Shown: positions 34,761 through 43,823, counted from the stretch's first letter. The stretch is DNA of 64,000 nt from Planotetraspora mira (GCF_016863275.1 NZ_BOOO01000014.1:1-64000); one strand, 5' to 3'. Program-made: numbers and translations. The notes: a model not told the origin generated them from the sequence alone.

Positions 34761-36476
34761 ATGCAGGGAAACGAAGGGCTACTCGCGGCCCTCCAGAGCC
34801 TGCGCCACCACCTCGACCCGGATCTGTTCCCCCTGGCGATCGGGGACGTCGCGGCCGACCGGCGTGCTCTGAGGGAGTTGCGCGGGCAACTCGACGACTA
34901 CCTGCTGCCGCGTCTCGCCGCCATCGACGCGCCGCTGCTCGCCGTGGTCGGCGGCTCGACCGGGGCGGGGAAGTCCACGCTGGTCAACTCGCTCGTCGGC
35001 GAGAGTGTCACGGAGCCGGGAGTGCTGCGGCCGACCACACTGGCGCCCACCCTGGTCGCCAACCCGGCCGACTCGGCCTGGTTCACCTCGACGAGCATCC
35101 TCCCCGGCCTGCCCCGGGTCACCGGGGACGGCCGCGGCGAGCCGGGCACCCTCAGGATCGCGACGGCCGACCTGCTGCCCGCCGGGCTGGCGTTGCTCGA
35201 CGCCCCCGACATCGACTCGGTGGTCACCGCCAACCGCGAGCTGGCCGCCCAATTGCTCGCCGCGGCCGACCTGTGGTTGTTCGTCACCACGGCCGCCCGG
35301 TACGCCGACGAGGTCCCGTGGAGCTTCCTGCGGACGGCGAGGGACCGCAGCACGGCCCTCGCGGTCATCCTCCAGCGGGTGCCGTCGGATGCGCGCGCAC
35401 CCGTGACCGCCGACCTCACCCGGCTCCTCCGGGAGAACGGCCTGAGCGGCACGCCGCTGTTCGTCGTCCCGGAGCTGGAGCTGCCGTCGGAGCGCGCACG
35501 GCTGCCCGCACAGGCCGTGCAGCCGGTCGCGACCTGGCTCGCCCAACTGTCGGCCGACGCGCGGTCCCGGGCGGCCGTGGTGCGGCGGACGCTGACGGGC
35601 GCGCTCGACAGCCTGGGCACGCGGGTGCCCGCTCTCGCGGACAGGGTCGACTGTCAGCGGACGGGGATAGCCGAGCTGCGGGCGGTGGCGGAGAAGGCCT
35701 ACGACTCGGGCATGTCCGCCTTCGACGAGGGCATGCGTGACGGCATGCTGCTCCGCGGCGAGGTGCTGGCCCGCTGGCAGGACTTCGTCGGGACCGGAGA
35801 CCTCATGCGATCTCTGGAGTCGCGCATCGGGTGGCTGCGCGACCGCATCACCGCGGTGTTCACCGGGCGGCCCGCGCCGGCGAGGGAGCTGAGATCCGCA
35901 CTGGAGAGCGGGATCGAGTCGCTCATCCGCGCGAGCGCCGACGGATCCGCCGAACGGGCCGTGGAGTCGTGGCTGGCCATGCCCGCGGGCCGTGACCTGC
36001 TGGAGCATTCGGGCGTCCGGATCAGCGGCCGGCTCGGGCGCGCCTCCCCGGACCTGCAACCGCGGGCGGGCGCGGCCGTGCGGGCCTGGCAGGGCTACGT
36101 CCTCGACCTCGTCAGGTCGGAGGGCGCCGATCGGCGGACGACCGCGCGGGCCGCGTCGTTCGGCGTCAACAGCCTGGGACTGCTGCTCATGCTGGCGGTG
36201 TTCACGTCCACCGGCGGGATCACCGGCGTCGAGATCGGCATCGCGGGCGGCACCACCGTCCTGAGCCAGAAGCTGCTCGAGGCCATCTTCGGCGACCAGG
36301 CCGTGCGGACCCTGACCCAGAACGCCCGTGAGGACCTCCGGCACCGGGTGCGTGAGGTCTTCGATCTCGAACAGGCCCGGTTCTCCTCGTTGATCGACGG
36401 CCTCGGGCCCGCCGACGACACGGCCGCCCACCTCAGGGAGGCGGCGAAAGCCGTACAGGAGAGGGGCGCCCTGTGA
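34761..36476 (+). CDS. Dynamin-like GTPase, first of pair
   Basis: A 571-residue GTPase. G1 is GSTGAGKST (65-73), G3 is DAPDID (in LLDAPDIDSV), and a conserved Thr-Thr is at RPTTLAP. After about 300 residues of helical stalk (AVEKAYDSGMSAFDEGM) a hydrophobic hairpin occurs at about 465-505, typical of bacterial dynamins that insert into membranes. Such proteins remodel membranes at septa or stress sites; actinomycete DynA/DynB pairs act at sporulation septa. The start is ATG 34761 with GGGGG upstream. The next GTPase overlaps its end by four bases, so the two probably assemble together. Confidence 0.85.
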   Translation: MQGNEGLLAALQSLRHHLDPDLFPLAIGDVAADRRALRELRGQLDDYLLPRLAAIDAPLLAVVGGSTGAGKSTLVNSLVGESVTEPGVLRPTTLAPTLVANPADSAWFTSTSILPGLPRVTGDGRGEPGTLRIATADLLPAGLALLDAPDIDSVVTANRELAAQLLAAADLWLFVTTAARYADEVPWSFLRTARDRSTALAVILQRVPSDARAPVTADLTRLLRENGLSGTPLFVVPELELPSERARLPAQAVQPVATWLAQLSADARSRAAVVRRTLTGALDSLGTRVPALADRVDCQRTGIAELRAVAEKAYDSGMSAFDEGMRDGMLLRGEVLARWQDFVGTGDLMRSLESRIGWLRDRITAVFTGRPAPARELRSALESGIESLIRASADGSAERAVESWLAMPAGRDLLEHSGVRISGRLGRASPDLQPRAGAAVRAWQGYVLDLVRSEGADRRTTARAASFGVNSLGLLLMLAVFTSTGGITGVEIGIAGGTTVLSQKLLEAIFGDQAVRTLTQNAREDLRHRVREVFDLEQARFSSLIDGLGPADDTAAHLREAAKAVQERGAL

Positions 36477-38050
36477 AGCTCCTGCGCGGCAAGGCGGAGG
36501 CGTCGCTGGACGACCGGCTGGTGGCGCTCGCCGAGGCGGCGGACCTGGCTGATGGACGGCTGGACCAGGCGGTGGTCGGCCGGGCCCGCGACGTGGTCGC
36601 CCGGGCGGGCATGCGGCGCAGCCTCTCGGTGGAGCACACCGCGGTCGCCCTGGCGGGGGCGACGGGCAGCGGGAAGTCGTCGATCTTCAACGCCCTGGCC
36701 GGCAGGGAGCTGGCCGAGGTGGGCGCCACGCGGCCCACGACCTCCAAGGCCCAGGCCGCCCTGTGGGGCCCCGACGGCTCGGGCCCGCTGCTCGACTGGC
36801 TCGGCGTGCCCCTGCGCCACGTGGTGGGGGAGGGCTCCGGGCTGATCCTGCTCGACCTGCCCGACCACGACTCGATCGTGCTCTCCCATCGGCTGGAGGT
36901 CGACCGGCTGGTCGGCGTGGTCGACCTGCTCGTGTGGGTGCTCGACCCGCAGAAGTACGCCGACGCGGCCGTGCACGAGCGTTATCTCAAGGCGCTCGGC
37001 CGGCATCGGGACAACATGCTCGTGGTGCTCAACCAGATCGACCGGCTGCCCGAGCGGGCGATCAGGCGCTGTCTCGACGACCTGCGCGGGCTGCTGGCCG
37101 TCGACGGCCTCGAAGGCGTCCCGGTGCTCGGCGTGTCGGCACGGACCGGTCAGGGCCTGCCCGACCTGCGGACCGCGCTCGACCGCAAGGTGTCGCGCCG
37201 CACCGCGTGGGCGGCGAGGCTGACCGCCGACGTCGGCACGGCGGCCGACGCCCTGTCGGAGACGGCGGGCGGCGCGACGGCCTTCACGCCCGTTCCGCAG
37301 ACCGCGCTGGTCTGCCCGCTGTCGCGGGCCCTGTCCGAGGCGGCGGCGGTGCCGCTGGTGGTGCGGGCGGTCGCCAAGGCGCACCGGCACCGTGCGGTCG
37401 CGGCCACGGGCTGGCCGGTGACCCGGTGGGTGCGCGGACTGCGCCCCGATCCGCTCCGCCGCCTGCACCTGTCGCGGAAGGGGCGCACGTCGTTGCCCGC
37501 GCCGACGGCCGTGCAGCTCACGATGGTCGACACGGCCGTGCGCGACGTGGGCGCCGCGGTGTCGGAAGGTCTGCCCGAGCCGTGGGCGTCGGCCGTGCGG
37601 CACGCGGCGCGGTCACGGTCGGACGAGTTGGGCGACGCCCTCGACCGGGCGGTGGCCACGGCCTCGCTCGGCGCCTCGAAGAAGCCGCGCTGGTGGCGGG
37701 TGATCGGAACGCTGCAATGGATGGTGACCGGGACGATGGCGGCCGGGGCCCTGTGGTTGCTCGCCCTGTTCGCCCTCGGCTATCTGCTGCTCCCGAAGCC
37801 GCCCACTCCGACGGTGGGGCAGGCGCCCTGGCCCACCGTGCTGCTGGTCGGCGGTGCCGTGGCCGGGGTGGTCATCGCCTTCGTCTCCCGGGTCGTCGCC
37901 TGGATCGGCGGACGGCGAAGGGCCCGCAAGGTCGCCAAGACCTTGCGGGCCGCCATCGACCGGGTGGGCGAGGAGCTGGTGATCACCCCCGCCTGTGCGG
38001 AACAGGGCCGTTACGTGCGCTTCGTCGACCGGGTGTCGTCGGCCGGCTGA
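36473..38050 (+). CDS. Dynamin-like GTPase, second of pair (YfjP-type)
   Basis: A 525-residue GTPase with G1 GATGSGKSS (62-70), Thr in RPTTSKA, G3 DLPDHDS and G4 NQID. Two membrane spans lie at about 410-435 and 455-480 near the C-terminus, before a short tail. It differs from its neighbour in span number and has a canonical G4, so the two are not simple copies. The start is GTG 36473, overlapping the first gene by GTGA. The last 40 bases overlap the end of a convergent SPFH gene. A membrane-remodelling partnership with its neighbour is inferred from coupling. Confidence 0.85.
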   Translation: MKLLRGKAEASLDDRLVALAEAADLADGRLDQAVVGRARDVVARAGMRRSLSVEHTAVALAGATGSGKSSIFNALAGRELAEVGATRPTTSKAQAALWGPDGSGPLLDWLGVPLRHVVGEGSGLILLDLPDHDSIVLSHRLEVDRLVGVVDLLVWVLDPQKYADAAVHERYLKALGRHRDNMLVVLNQIDRLPERAIRRCLDDLRGLLAVDGLEGVPVLGVSARTGQGLPDLRTALDRKVSRRTAWAARLTADVGTAADALSETAGGATAFTPVPQTALVCPLSRALSEAAAVPLVVRAVAKAHRHRAVAATGWPVTRWVRGLRPDPLRRLHLSRKGRTSLPAPTAVQLTMVDTAVRDVGAAVSEGLPEPWASAVRHAARSRSDELGDALDRAVATASLGASKKPRWWRVIGTLQWMVTGTMAAGALWLLALFALGYLLLPKPPTPTVGQAPWPTVLLVGGAVAGVVIAFVSRVVAWIGGRRRARKVAKTLRAAIDRVGEELVITPACAEQGRYVRFVDRVSSAG

Positions 38051-39120
38051 GCCTCGGGAAGCGCGGAATCGGGAAGCGCGGCCTCGGGAAGCGCGCCGAT
38101 GTCGGCGGAGCCGGGCCCGATCTGGCGGTGACCGATCGTCTCGCTGTCCTCAGCGGCGGCCCTGGCCTCGGCGGCGGCCTGCTCGGCCGCCGCGACGGCC
38201 TCGCTGCCGACCCGGCTCGGCTCGCGCTCGCGGGTGGCGGGCGACGCGGGAAGCGCCTCGGTGAACGCCTTGGAGATTCCCTGCAGCGCCCCCGTGACCT
38301 CACTCGGGATCACCCAGAACGTGTTGCCCTGGCCCTGGGCGAGCTGGGGGAGCACCTGGAGGTACTGGTAGGCGAGCAGCTTGGGGTCCGGGTCGTTGCG
38401 GTGCACGGCCTGGAACACCTCGTCGATCGCCTGGGACTGGCCCTCGGCCTTGAGGATCTGCGAGGTCCGCTCACCCTCGGCGCGCAGGATCGCGCTCTGC
38501 TTCTCGCCTTCGGCGGTGAGGATGTTCGACTGGCGCTGGCCCTCGGCCGTGAGGATCGCGGCGCGCTTGTCCCGCTCGGCGCGCATCTGCTTCTCCATGG
38601 CCTCCTTGATGGACTTCGGCGGGTCGATCGCCTTGATCTCGACTCGGTTGACCCGGATGCCCCACTTGCCGGTGGCCTCGTCGAGAACGCCGCGCAGTTG
38701 GCTGTTGATGGTGTCGCGCGAGGTCAGCGTCTTCTCCAGGTCCATGCCGCCGACGACGTTGCGCAGCGTGGTCACGGTGAGCTGCTCGACGCCCTGGATG
38801 AAGTTGGCGATCTCGTACTCGGCCGCCCGGGGATCGGTGACCTGGAAGTACAGGACCGTGTCGATGTCGACGACGAGGTTGTCCTCGGTGATCACGGGCT
38901 GCGGCTTGAACGACACGACCTGCTCACGCAGATCGATCATGGGACGGACCCGGTCGACGTAGGGGATGACGAAGTTCAGCCCGGGCGCGAGCGTCCGGTA
39001 GTAGCGGCCGAGGCGCTCGACGTTCCCGGCTCTGGCCTGCGGCACGATGCGGACCGCCCGCAGAACCGTGAACACCGCGACAAGGGCGATGACGAGTCCG
39101 GCTATCAGGGCTGCGTCCAT
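38011..39120 (-). CDS. SPFH/band-7 (stomatin-like) membrane protein
   Basis: A 369-residue protein: N-terminal span (4-22), then the SPFH domain (RIVPQARAGNVERLGRYYRTLAPGLNFVIPYVDRV to EKTLTSRDTINSQLRGVLDEATGKWGIRVNRVEIKAIDPP). A long coiled coil with repeated ILTAEGE/ILRAEGE segments and an acidic Ala/Glu tail follow. Stomatin-like proteins form flotillin-type membrane scaffolds. The start is ATG 39120, three bases after the NfeD stop, an operon order usual for SPFH/NfeD. The final 40 bases overlap the convergent dynamin gene. Confidence 0.9.
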   Translation of the reverse strand: MDAALIAGLVIALVAVFTVLRAVRIVPQARAGNVERLGRYYRTLAPGLNFVIPYVDRVRPMIDLREQVVSFKPQPVITEDNLVVDIDTVLYFQVTDPRAAEYEIANFIQGVEQLTVTTLRNVVGGMDLEKTLTSRDTINSQLRGVLDEATGKWGIRVNRVEIKAIDPPKSIKEAMEKQMRAERDKRAAILTAEGQRQSNILTAEGEKQSAILRAEGERTSQILKAEGQSQAIDEVFQAVHRNDPDPKLLAYQYLQVLPQLAQGQGNTFWVIPSEVTGALQGISKAFTEALPASPATREREPSRVGSEAVAAAEQAAAEARAAAEDSETIGHRQIGPGSADIGALPEAALPDSALPEAQPADDTRSTKRT

Positions 39121-39122
39121 GC

Positions 39123-39554
39123 TTACTCCCGTGGATAGACGAGGGCTGTGGCGCCCTCGATCTCGATGACGTCTACCGTGGCCCCCGGGGGGATGACCAG
39201 TGTCTCGTCGTAGGCCCGCGCCGACCACTCCTCGCCCCCGATGCGTACCCGGCCGTCCCGGCCGGTGACCTCTCTGGTCACGTACGCGGCCTTGCCGACG
39301 AGCGCCGACACCCCGAAGCGCTGCGACGGAGGTTGCCTGATGTGGCGCTGGGCGATCGGCCGGACGCCGATGAGCCCGGCGGTCGAGGCCACGATGAAGA
39401 CGACGAGTTGGAGGGAGGGCGGCAGCCCGATCAGGCCCACTCCGGCCGTCAGGAGGGCGGCGATCGACAGGATTCCGAGCGCGGCGGTCAGCGTGAAGAT
39501 CTCAGCGACGCCGAGCGCCGCGGCCAGAATGAGCCAGATGATCCACGAGTCCAT
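39123..39554 (-). CDS. NfeD-family membrane protein
   Basis: A 143-residue protein with spans at about 4-22, 26-46 and 48-66. An OB-fold domain follows, with GKAAYVTREVTGRDGRVRIGGEEWSARA and the terminal VDVIEIEGATALVYPRE. This is the short NfeD form that partners SPFH proteins and may control their assembly. ATG 39554 is preferred; an upstream in-frame start would add a sequence unlike the family. It lies just upstream of the SPFH gene and downstream of the L,D-transpeptidase gene on the same strand. Confidence 0.9.
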   Translation of the reverse strand: MDSWIIWLILAAALGVAEIFTLTAALGILSIAALLTAGVGLIGLPPSLQLVVFIVASTAGLIGVRPIAQRHIRQPPSQRFGVSALVGKAAYVTREVTGRDGRVRIGGEEWSARAYDETLVIPPGATVDVIEIEGATALVYPRE

Positions 39555-39612
39555 TGCCTCGCCTCCATAGCAATGAACGGATTCCGATCTCGCAGGGTTC
39601 CTCCCTTTTAGA

Positions 39613-40734
39613 TTAACTCTGTATGGGAAGTTCGCTGCCACTGAGCCAGTCGGCCCAGGTGAATTGCCAAAATCCCCACCCGTTGTCCGGTGCCAGCTTT
39701 CTGGTGGTTCCTGTGATTATGACCGGATCGCCGCGCAGGGCGTGCTCGAAGAACCATTCGGCCTGGTCGGGCCGGGCGTTGATGCATCCGTGGCTCACGT
39801 TGGCGCGGCCCTGGGCCCATTCGTTGTCCATGGCGTGGACGTATTCGCCGCTGTTGGAAATCCGCACGGCGTAGTCGATCACCTCGTCGTAATATCCCGG
39901 TTCGCCCTTCTCGCGCCCGGGCGAGATCATGCGGACCGGGTCGGCCTTGTCCATGGTCAGGTGGACGCCGCTGGTCGTGGTGTACTCCTCGGTGGTGCCC
40001 ATGCCCGCGCTGACGGCCATCCGCCGGGCCACCTCCCCGTCCTGCTTCACCACCATCTGGTGGGTCCTGGTGTCGACCGTGCTGACCATCGCGCGGCCGA
40101 CCTCGAAGGAGACGGTCCGGTCGGCCGTGCCGTACGTGCCGGGGCCTGTCCGGACACCCGTGAGGTGGGCGTCGAGGACGACCTTGCGCCTGGCGGGCCA
40201 CATCGACCGTGTCCGGTAGACGACCTGCCGGTCGCCGAACCAGTGCCAGGCCCCCTCGACGCCGCTCCGCACCTCCAGAGCCCTCTCGACGGCCGCCCGG
40301 TCCTCGACGGGGCCCGTGAACGTCACGATGATCGGCATGCCCACACCGACGGTCTCGCCGTCGGCCGGAGTGACGGAGCCGATGGCGAGCGTGTGCTGCG
40401 GGCGGAGGGTCCGGAACCTGCCGGCGATCTGGGCGGTGACGCCGTCCCGTCCGGTGGCGACGGCGTTCACCACGTATTCGGTGCCGGGCCGGAGCGTCCA
40501 GGACGAGTGCCACGTCGCACGCGAGGCGTCGAAGGACCCGGGGACGAGATCCCGCCCGGCGTAGGCCAGCACGCTGGTCAGCCTTCCGCCGTCCGCCGTG
40601 ACGGTGAGGCCGCGTTCCGTCGCGGCCGAGGCGGTGTCGGCCGCGGGGGACATCGTGATCCGGGGGGCCGGAGGGACGACCCGCGCGCAGGCCGCCAGTA
40701 AGAGCAGGATCATGATCGTTACCGCGAGACGCAT
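39613..40734 (-). CDS. L,D-transpeptidase lipoprotein (Ig-like plus YkuD domains)
   Basis: A 373-residue envelope enzyme. Lipobox LLAAC places the lipid at Cys16. Two Ig-like domains follow (ITMSPAADTAS... and VTPADGETVGVGMPIIVTF), then a YkuD catalytic domain with HGCINARP, nucleophile Cys317 and His315. This is the LdtMt2 arrangement, forming 3-3 cross-links in peptidoglycan and insensitive to most beta-lactams. The C-terminus has the extra Trp-rich segment GWGFWQFTWADWL seen in actinobacterial Ldts. The start is ATG 40734. No neighbour explains its regulation. Confidence 0.93.
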   Translation of the reverse strand: MRLAVTIMILLLLAACARVVPPAPRITMSPAADTASAATERGLTVTADGGRLTSVLAYAGRDLVPGSFDASRATWHSSWTLRPGTEYVVNAVATGRDGVTAQIAGRFRTLRPQHTLAIGSVTPADGETVGVGMPIIVTFTGPVEDRAAVERALEVRSGVEGAWHWFGDRQVVYRTRSMWPARRKVVLDAHLTGVRTGPGTYGTADRTVSFEVGRAMVSTVDTRTHQMVVKQDGEVARRMAVSAGMGTTEEYTTTSGVHLTMDKADPVRMISPGREKGEPGYYDEVIDYAVRISNSGEYVHAMDNEWAQGRANVSHGCINARPDQAEWFFEHALRGDPVIITGTTRKLAPDNGWGFWQFTWADWLSGSELPIQS

Positions 40735-40770
40735 CGCCCCAGGGTAGCGATGAGTGACGACAGGAACACG

Positions 40771-41871
40771 TTAGGTGGCGGGCAGGATGGTTCCCGACAC
40801 CTCGCCGAGGCTGAGGCCGCCCGGCGTCACGGCGGAGATCGTGACGACGTCGCCGTCCTCGAGGAAGATCCTCTTCTCCCCGCTCCCGAGCTCGATCGGC
40901 TCGGCGCCGTTCCAGGTCAGCTCGATGAGGGACCCCGGCCGGCCGACTCCCGACACGGTGCCGCTGGCGAACAGGTCGCCGGTGCGCAGGGAGGCGCCGT
41001 TCACGGTCATGTGGGCGAGCATCTGATCCGGCGTCCAGTACATGTCCCGGTACGGCGGGGCCGAGATCTGCTCGCCGTTGAGCTCGACGCGCAGAGTGAG
41101 GTCGAGGCCCCACGGGGCGGACCTGCGCAGGTAGGCGACCGGTTCGGGGTCCTGGGCCGGTCCCTCGACCCTGGCGTCCTCCAGCGCCTCCAACGGCGTG
41201 ATCCACGGCGAGACCGAGGTCGCGAACGACTTGCCGAGGAAGGGTCCGAGCGGGACGTACTCCCAGGCCTGGATGTCCCGCGCGCTCCAGTCGTTGACCA
41301 GGGTCACTCCGAAGACGTGGTCCTCGAAGGCGCCGGCCCGCTCGCCGAGGGCGGTGGGCACGCCGACGACGAACCCCAGCTCGGCCTCGATGTCCAGCTT
41401 CTCGGTGGGGCCGAACGTCGGGCGCTGCCCGCTCGGCCGCCTGATCGGCGTGCCGGAGACCACCACCGTGCCCGCCCGCCCGTGGTAGCCCACGGGGAGG
41501 TGCCGCCAGTTCGGCTTCAGCGGCTCCTCGTTCGGCCGGAACATCCGGCCGAGATTCGAGGCGTGCTCGAGCGAGGCGTAGAAGTCGACGTAGTCGGCCA
41601 CCTCGATCGGCAGATGGAGGGTCACGTCGCCGAGCGGGATCAGGTGCCGGGGGTCCCCGGAGGCCGCCACCCGCCTGATGCGGGCCCGCGCCCGCGCCCA
41701 CGCCGTACGGCCCAGCGCCATGAACGCGTTGAGGGACGATGAGGCGAAGACCGGGTCGCCCAGGGCGGGGGCGAGGTCGAGGACCTGGTCCTCGACCCGC
41801 ACGCCCACACGGGGCGCCTCGCCGGGGCGGGAGAACACGCCGTAGGGCAGGTTCTCCACGCCGAAGCTCAC
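40771..41871 (-). CDS. fahA: Fumarylacetoacetase
   Basis: A 366-residue enzyme. Segments EAELGFVVGVPTALGE, VTLVNDWSARDIQAWEYVPLGPFLGKSFATSVSPWI and GASLRTGDLFASGTVSG match the FAH family and carry the metal-binding acidic residues. It hydrolyses fumarylacetoacetate to fumarate and acetoacetate, the last step of tyrosine/phenylalanine breakdown. The start is GTG 41871, which overlaps the hmgA stop (GTGA), so the two enzymes are translationally coupled. No maleylacetoacetate isomerase is visible in the window; either another enzyme supplies it or it is encoded elsewhere. Confidence 0.95.
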   Translation of the reverse strand: MSFGVENLPYGVFSRPGEAPRVGVRVEDQVLDLAPALGDPVFASSSLNAFMALGRTAWARARARIRRVAASGDPRHLIPLGDVTLHLPIEVADYVDFYASLEHASNLGRMFRPNEEPLKPNWRHLPVGYHGRAGTVVVSGTPIRRPSGQRPTFGPTEKLDIEAELGFVVGVPTALGERAGAFEDHVFGVTLVNDWSARDIQAWEYVPLGPFLGKSFATSVSPWITPLEALEDARVEGPAQDPEPVAYLRRSAPWGLDLTLRVELNGEQISAPPYRDMYWTPDQMLAHMTVNGASLRTGDLFASGTVSGVGRPGSLIELTWNGAEPIELGSGEKRIFLEDGDVVTISAVTPGGLSLGEVSGTILPAT

Positions 41872-43040
41872 GCTCGCACCGCCCAGGTCCAGGCGTAACC
41901 GGGGTCCTCGCAGGCGAGGGCCGCCGGGCCGAGGTCGAGGGGCCGGAAGGTGTCGAGCATGACGGCCATCTCGCTGGTCACCGACAGGCCCTGCCGTACG
42001 GCCTCGACGGCGGCCTCGACCGCGCCGGGCTGGGGCCCGTGGGTGAAGCCCGCCGGATGCAGCGAGACCGAGCCGACGTCGATGCCGGAGCCCCTGCGCG
42101 CGGTGTAGTCGCCGCCCGCGTAGAACATGAACTCGTCGGAGTCGACGTTGTGGTGGTTGTAGGGGATCGGCACGGCGTCCGGGTGGAAGTCGAGCGGACG
42201 CGGGCAGAACGAGCAGATCACGAAGCCCGGGCCCTCGAACGTCTGGTGGACCGGCGGCGGCGCGTGGGTGCGCTTCACGATGGGCTCGAAGTCGCGGATG
42301 TTGAAGACGTACGGATACAGGCAGCCGTCCCAGCCCACCACGTCGAAGGGGTGGTGGGCGTAGGTCAGCCTGGTCAGCCCGCCCCGCGTGCGGACCAGCA
42401 CGGCGACCTCCTCGCCGTCCACGAGGAACGGCTCGGCCGGGGCGCGCAGGTCACGCTCGGAGTAGGGGGCGTGCTCCAGGAACTGGCCGTGCTGGGAGAG
42501 GTAGCGCTTCGGCGGGCGGATGTGGCCGGACGCCTCGATGACCAGCGCGGTCACCGGACCGTCCGGCACCCAGCGGTGGATCGCCCCCGTCGGGACGACG
42601 ACGTAGTCGCCCTCGCCCACCTCCATGGCCCCGTAGGCCGACTCGAAGCGCGCACGTCCGCTCGCGATGTAGACGCACTCGTCTCCCATGGAGTCCCGGT
42701 ACAGCTCGCTGGGGGCGCTGGTCGCGGCGTACGAGATGCGGACGTCGGAGTTGCCCGCCAGCAACATCCGGCCGGAGACCAGGTCGCCGTCCGGCCGCAG
42801 GTCCTGCGTGCGGAAGTGACGCGGGGAGAGCGGCAGGTTCGGGCTCAGCCCGGAGCCGCCCTGATCGACGGCCTCGGCCTTGACGATCGCCGTGGGCGCG
42901 TACCGGTGGTACAGGAGTGAGGAGTCGGAGGAGAAGCCCTCCTCGCCCATCAACTCCTCCTGGTACAGCCCTCCATCAGGCCTGCGGAACTGCACATGAC
43001 GTTTATCCGGTACCTCGCCGACGACGCGGTAGTACGGCAT
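41868..43040 (-). CDS. hmgA: Homogentisate 1,2-dioxygenase
   Basis: A 390-residue iron enzyme. The segment HHNVDSDEFMFYAGGDYTARRGSGIDVGSVSLHPAGFTHGPQ carries the Fe ligands and the conserved GDY. It cleaves the homogentisate ring to maleylacetoacetate. It is the first gene of the hmgA-fahA operon. The start is ATG 43040 with the 5' leader carrying a perfect 15-bp palindrome only 13 bases upstream, a probable operator. An IclR regulator gene lies upstream on the same strand. Confidence 0.95.
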   Translation of the reverse strand: MPYYRVVGEVPDKRHVQFRRPDGGLYQEELMGEEGFSSDSSLLYHRYAPTAIVKAEAVDQGGSGLSPNLPLSPRHFRTQDLRPDGDLVSGRMLLAGNSDVRISYAATSAPSELYRDSMGDECVYIASGRARFESAYGAMEVGEGDYVVVPTGAIHRWVPDGPVTALVIEASGHIRPPKRYLSQHGQFLEHAPYSERDLRAPAEPFLVDGEEVAVLVRTRGGLTRLTYAHHPFDVVGWDGCLYPYVFNIRDFEPIVKRTHAPPPVHQTFEGPGFVICSFCPRPLDFHPDAVPIPYNHHNVDSDEFMFYAGGDYTARRGSGIDVGSVSLHPAGFTHGPQPGAVEAAVEAVRQGLSVTSEMAVMLDTFRPLDLGPAALACEDPGYAWTWAVRA

Positions 43041-43053
43041 GGCGACCCTCCAT

Positions 43054-43068
43054 GTCCGAATATCGGAC
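43054..43068 (-). promoter_or_regulatory. IclR-type operator candidate in front of hmgA
   Basis: A perfect dyad, GTCCGA-ATA-TCGGAC. Its 6-3-6 design is the size usual for IclR-family operators. It lies 14-28 bases before the hmgA start, where a bound repressor would block initiation. The IclR gene next to it is the natural candidate to bind. Confidence 0.6.
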
Positions 43069-43127
43069 GCGCGCGTCCTCTATACGTACGACGATCCGCC
43101 AATGCGCACCAGATGTCAAACCATTGC

Positions 43128-43796
43128 CTATGGGGGAAAATCGTCTCGTTTCGGATGGGCAAGCGCGGCGGCGACCTCCGCGGCCGCGGCGAGCACCAGA
43201 GGGCCGACCGCCTCCACATCGAGGTCGCTGAAGGTCACCACGCCCACCGACGCCTCCAGGCCCGTGAGCCCCCGCACGGGGGCGGCGAGGCCCCGAGCAC
43301 CCTCCTGGAGCTGGTCCCTCGTGAGGTGGAGCGACGGCTCGTCCTGTCCCGACCGGAGTGCGAGCAGGGCCAGCCCGGCGGCGCCGCGCGTCAGCGGGTG
43401 CCGCGACCCCTCGCGGTAGGCCACGTGGAAGTCCGTCCAGGACGGCTCCACCACCGCCACGGCCAGGCCGTCCTCGCCCTCCGCCACGGTCAGGTGGGCC
43501 GTCGCGCCGGCCCGTTCCGCGAGCGTCCGCAGCACGGGGACGGCGGCGGCCCGCAGCAGCGGCTGCACGGCCTGGGCCAGTGCGAGCACACCGAACCCGA
43601 GGTGCACCCGCCCCTCCGCGTCGCGGCGGGCGAAGCCCTCCTCCTGCAGGGTCGTGATCAGCCGGTAGACGGCCGGCCGGCTCAGGCCGAGTTCGTGGGC
43701 GAGCTCGGTGGGCGTGTGGCCTCCGTGGCCGTCCGCGAGCAGCCGGAGCAGCCGTAACCCTCGTTCCAGCGTCTGTGCCGACTCGGCCGTCATCAT
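43128..43796 (-). CDS. IclR-family regulator, probably of homogentisate catabolism
   Basis: A 222-residue regulator. An N-terminal winged helix (AQTLERGLRLLRLLADGHGGHTPTELAHELGLSRPAVYRLITTLQEEGF) is followed by an effector domain with HPLTRGAAGLALLALRSG. It is somewhat shorter than the usual 250. The start is set at ATG 43796; ATG 43793 or GTG 43823 are possible, and no ribosome site is seen, so the mRNA may be leaderless. It is upstream of hmgA on the same strand and divergent from the FAD oxidase with only 27 bases between the starts. Confidence 0.85.
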   Translation of the reverse strand: MMTAESAQTLERGLRLLRLLADGHGGHTPTELAHELGLSRPAVYRLITTLQEEGFARRDAEGRVHLGFGVLALAQAVQPLLRAAAVPVLRTLAERAGATAHLTVAEGEDGLAVAVVEPSWTDFHVAYREGSRHPLTRGAAGLALLALRSGQDEPSLHLTRDQLQEGARGLAAPVRGLTGLEASVGVVTFSDLDVEAVGPLVLAAAAEVAAALAHPKRDDFPP

Positions 43797-43822
43797 GTTC
43801 ACGATTATCGCGACAATGAACA
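43796..43822. promoter_or_regulatory. Overlapping dyads between iclR and the FAD oxidase gene
   Basis: TGTTCA (43796-43801) is inverted at 43817-43822. Inside it a second interrupted palindrome, ATTATCGCGACAAT (43804-43817), has its own centre. Both cover the entire space between two divergent starts. A regulator bound here would touch both genes. Confidence 0.45.
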
Positions 43823-43823
43823 C

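Noticed and set aside
39608-41701. A very long open frame (697 codons) on the minus strand across the L,D-transpeptidase and fumarylacetoacetase genes
   Set aside because: It is out of phase with two clearly recognised genes on the same strand and has Arg/Pro/Gly-biased sequence typical of a shadow frame.
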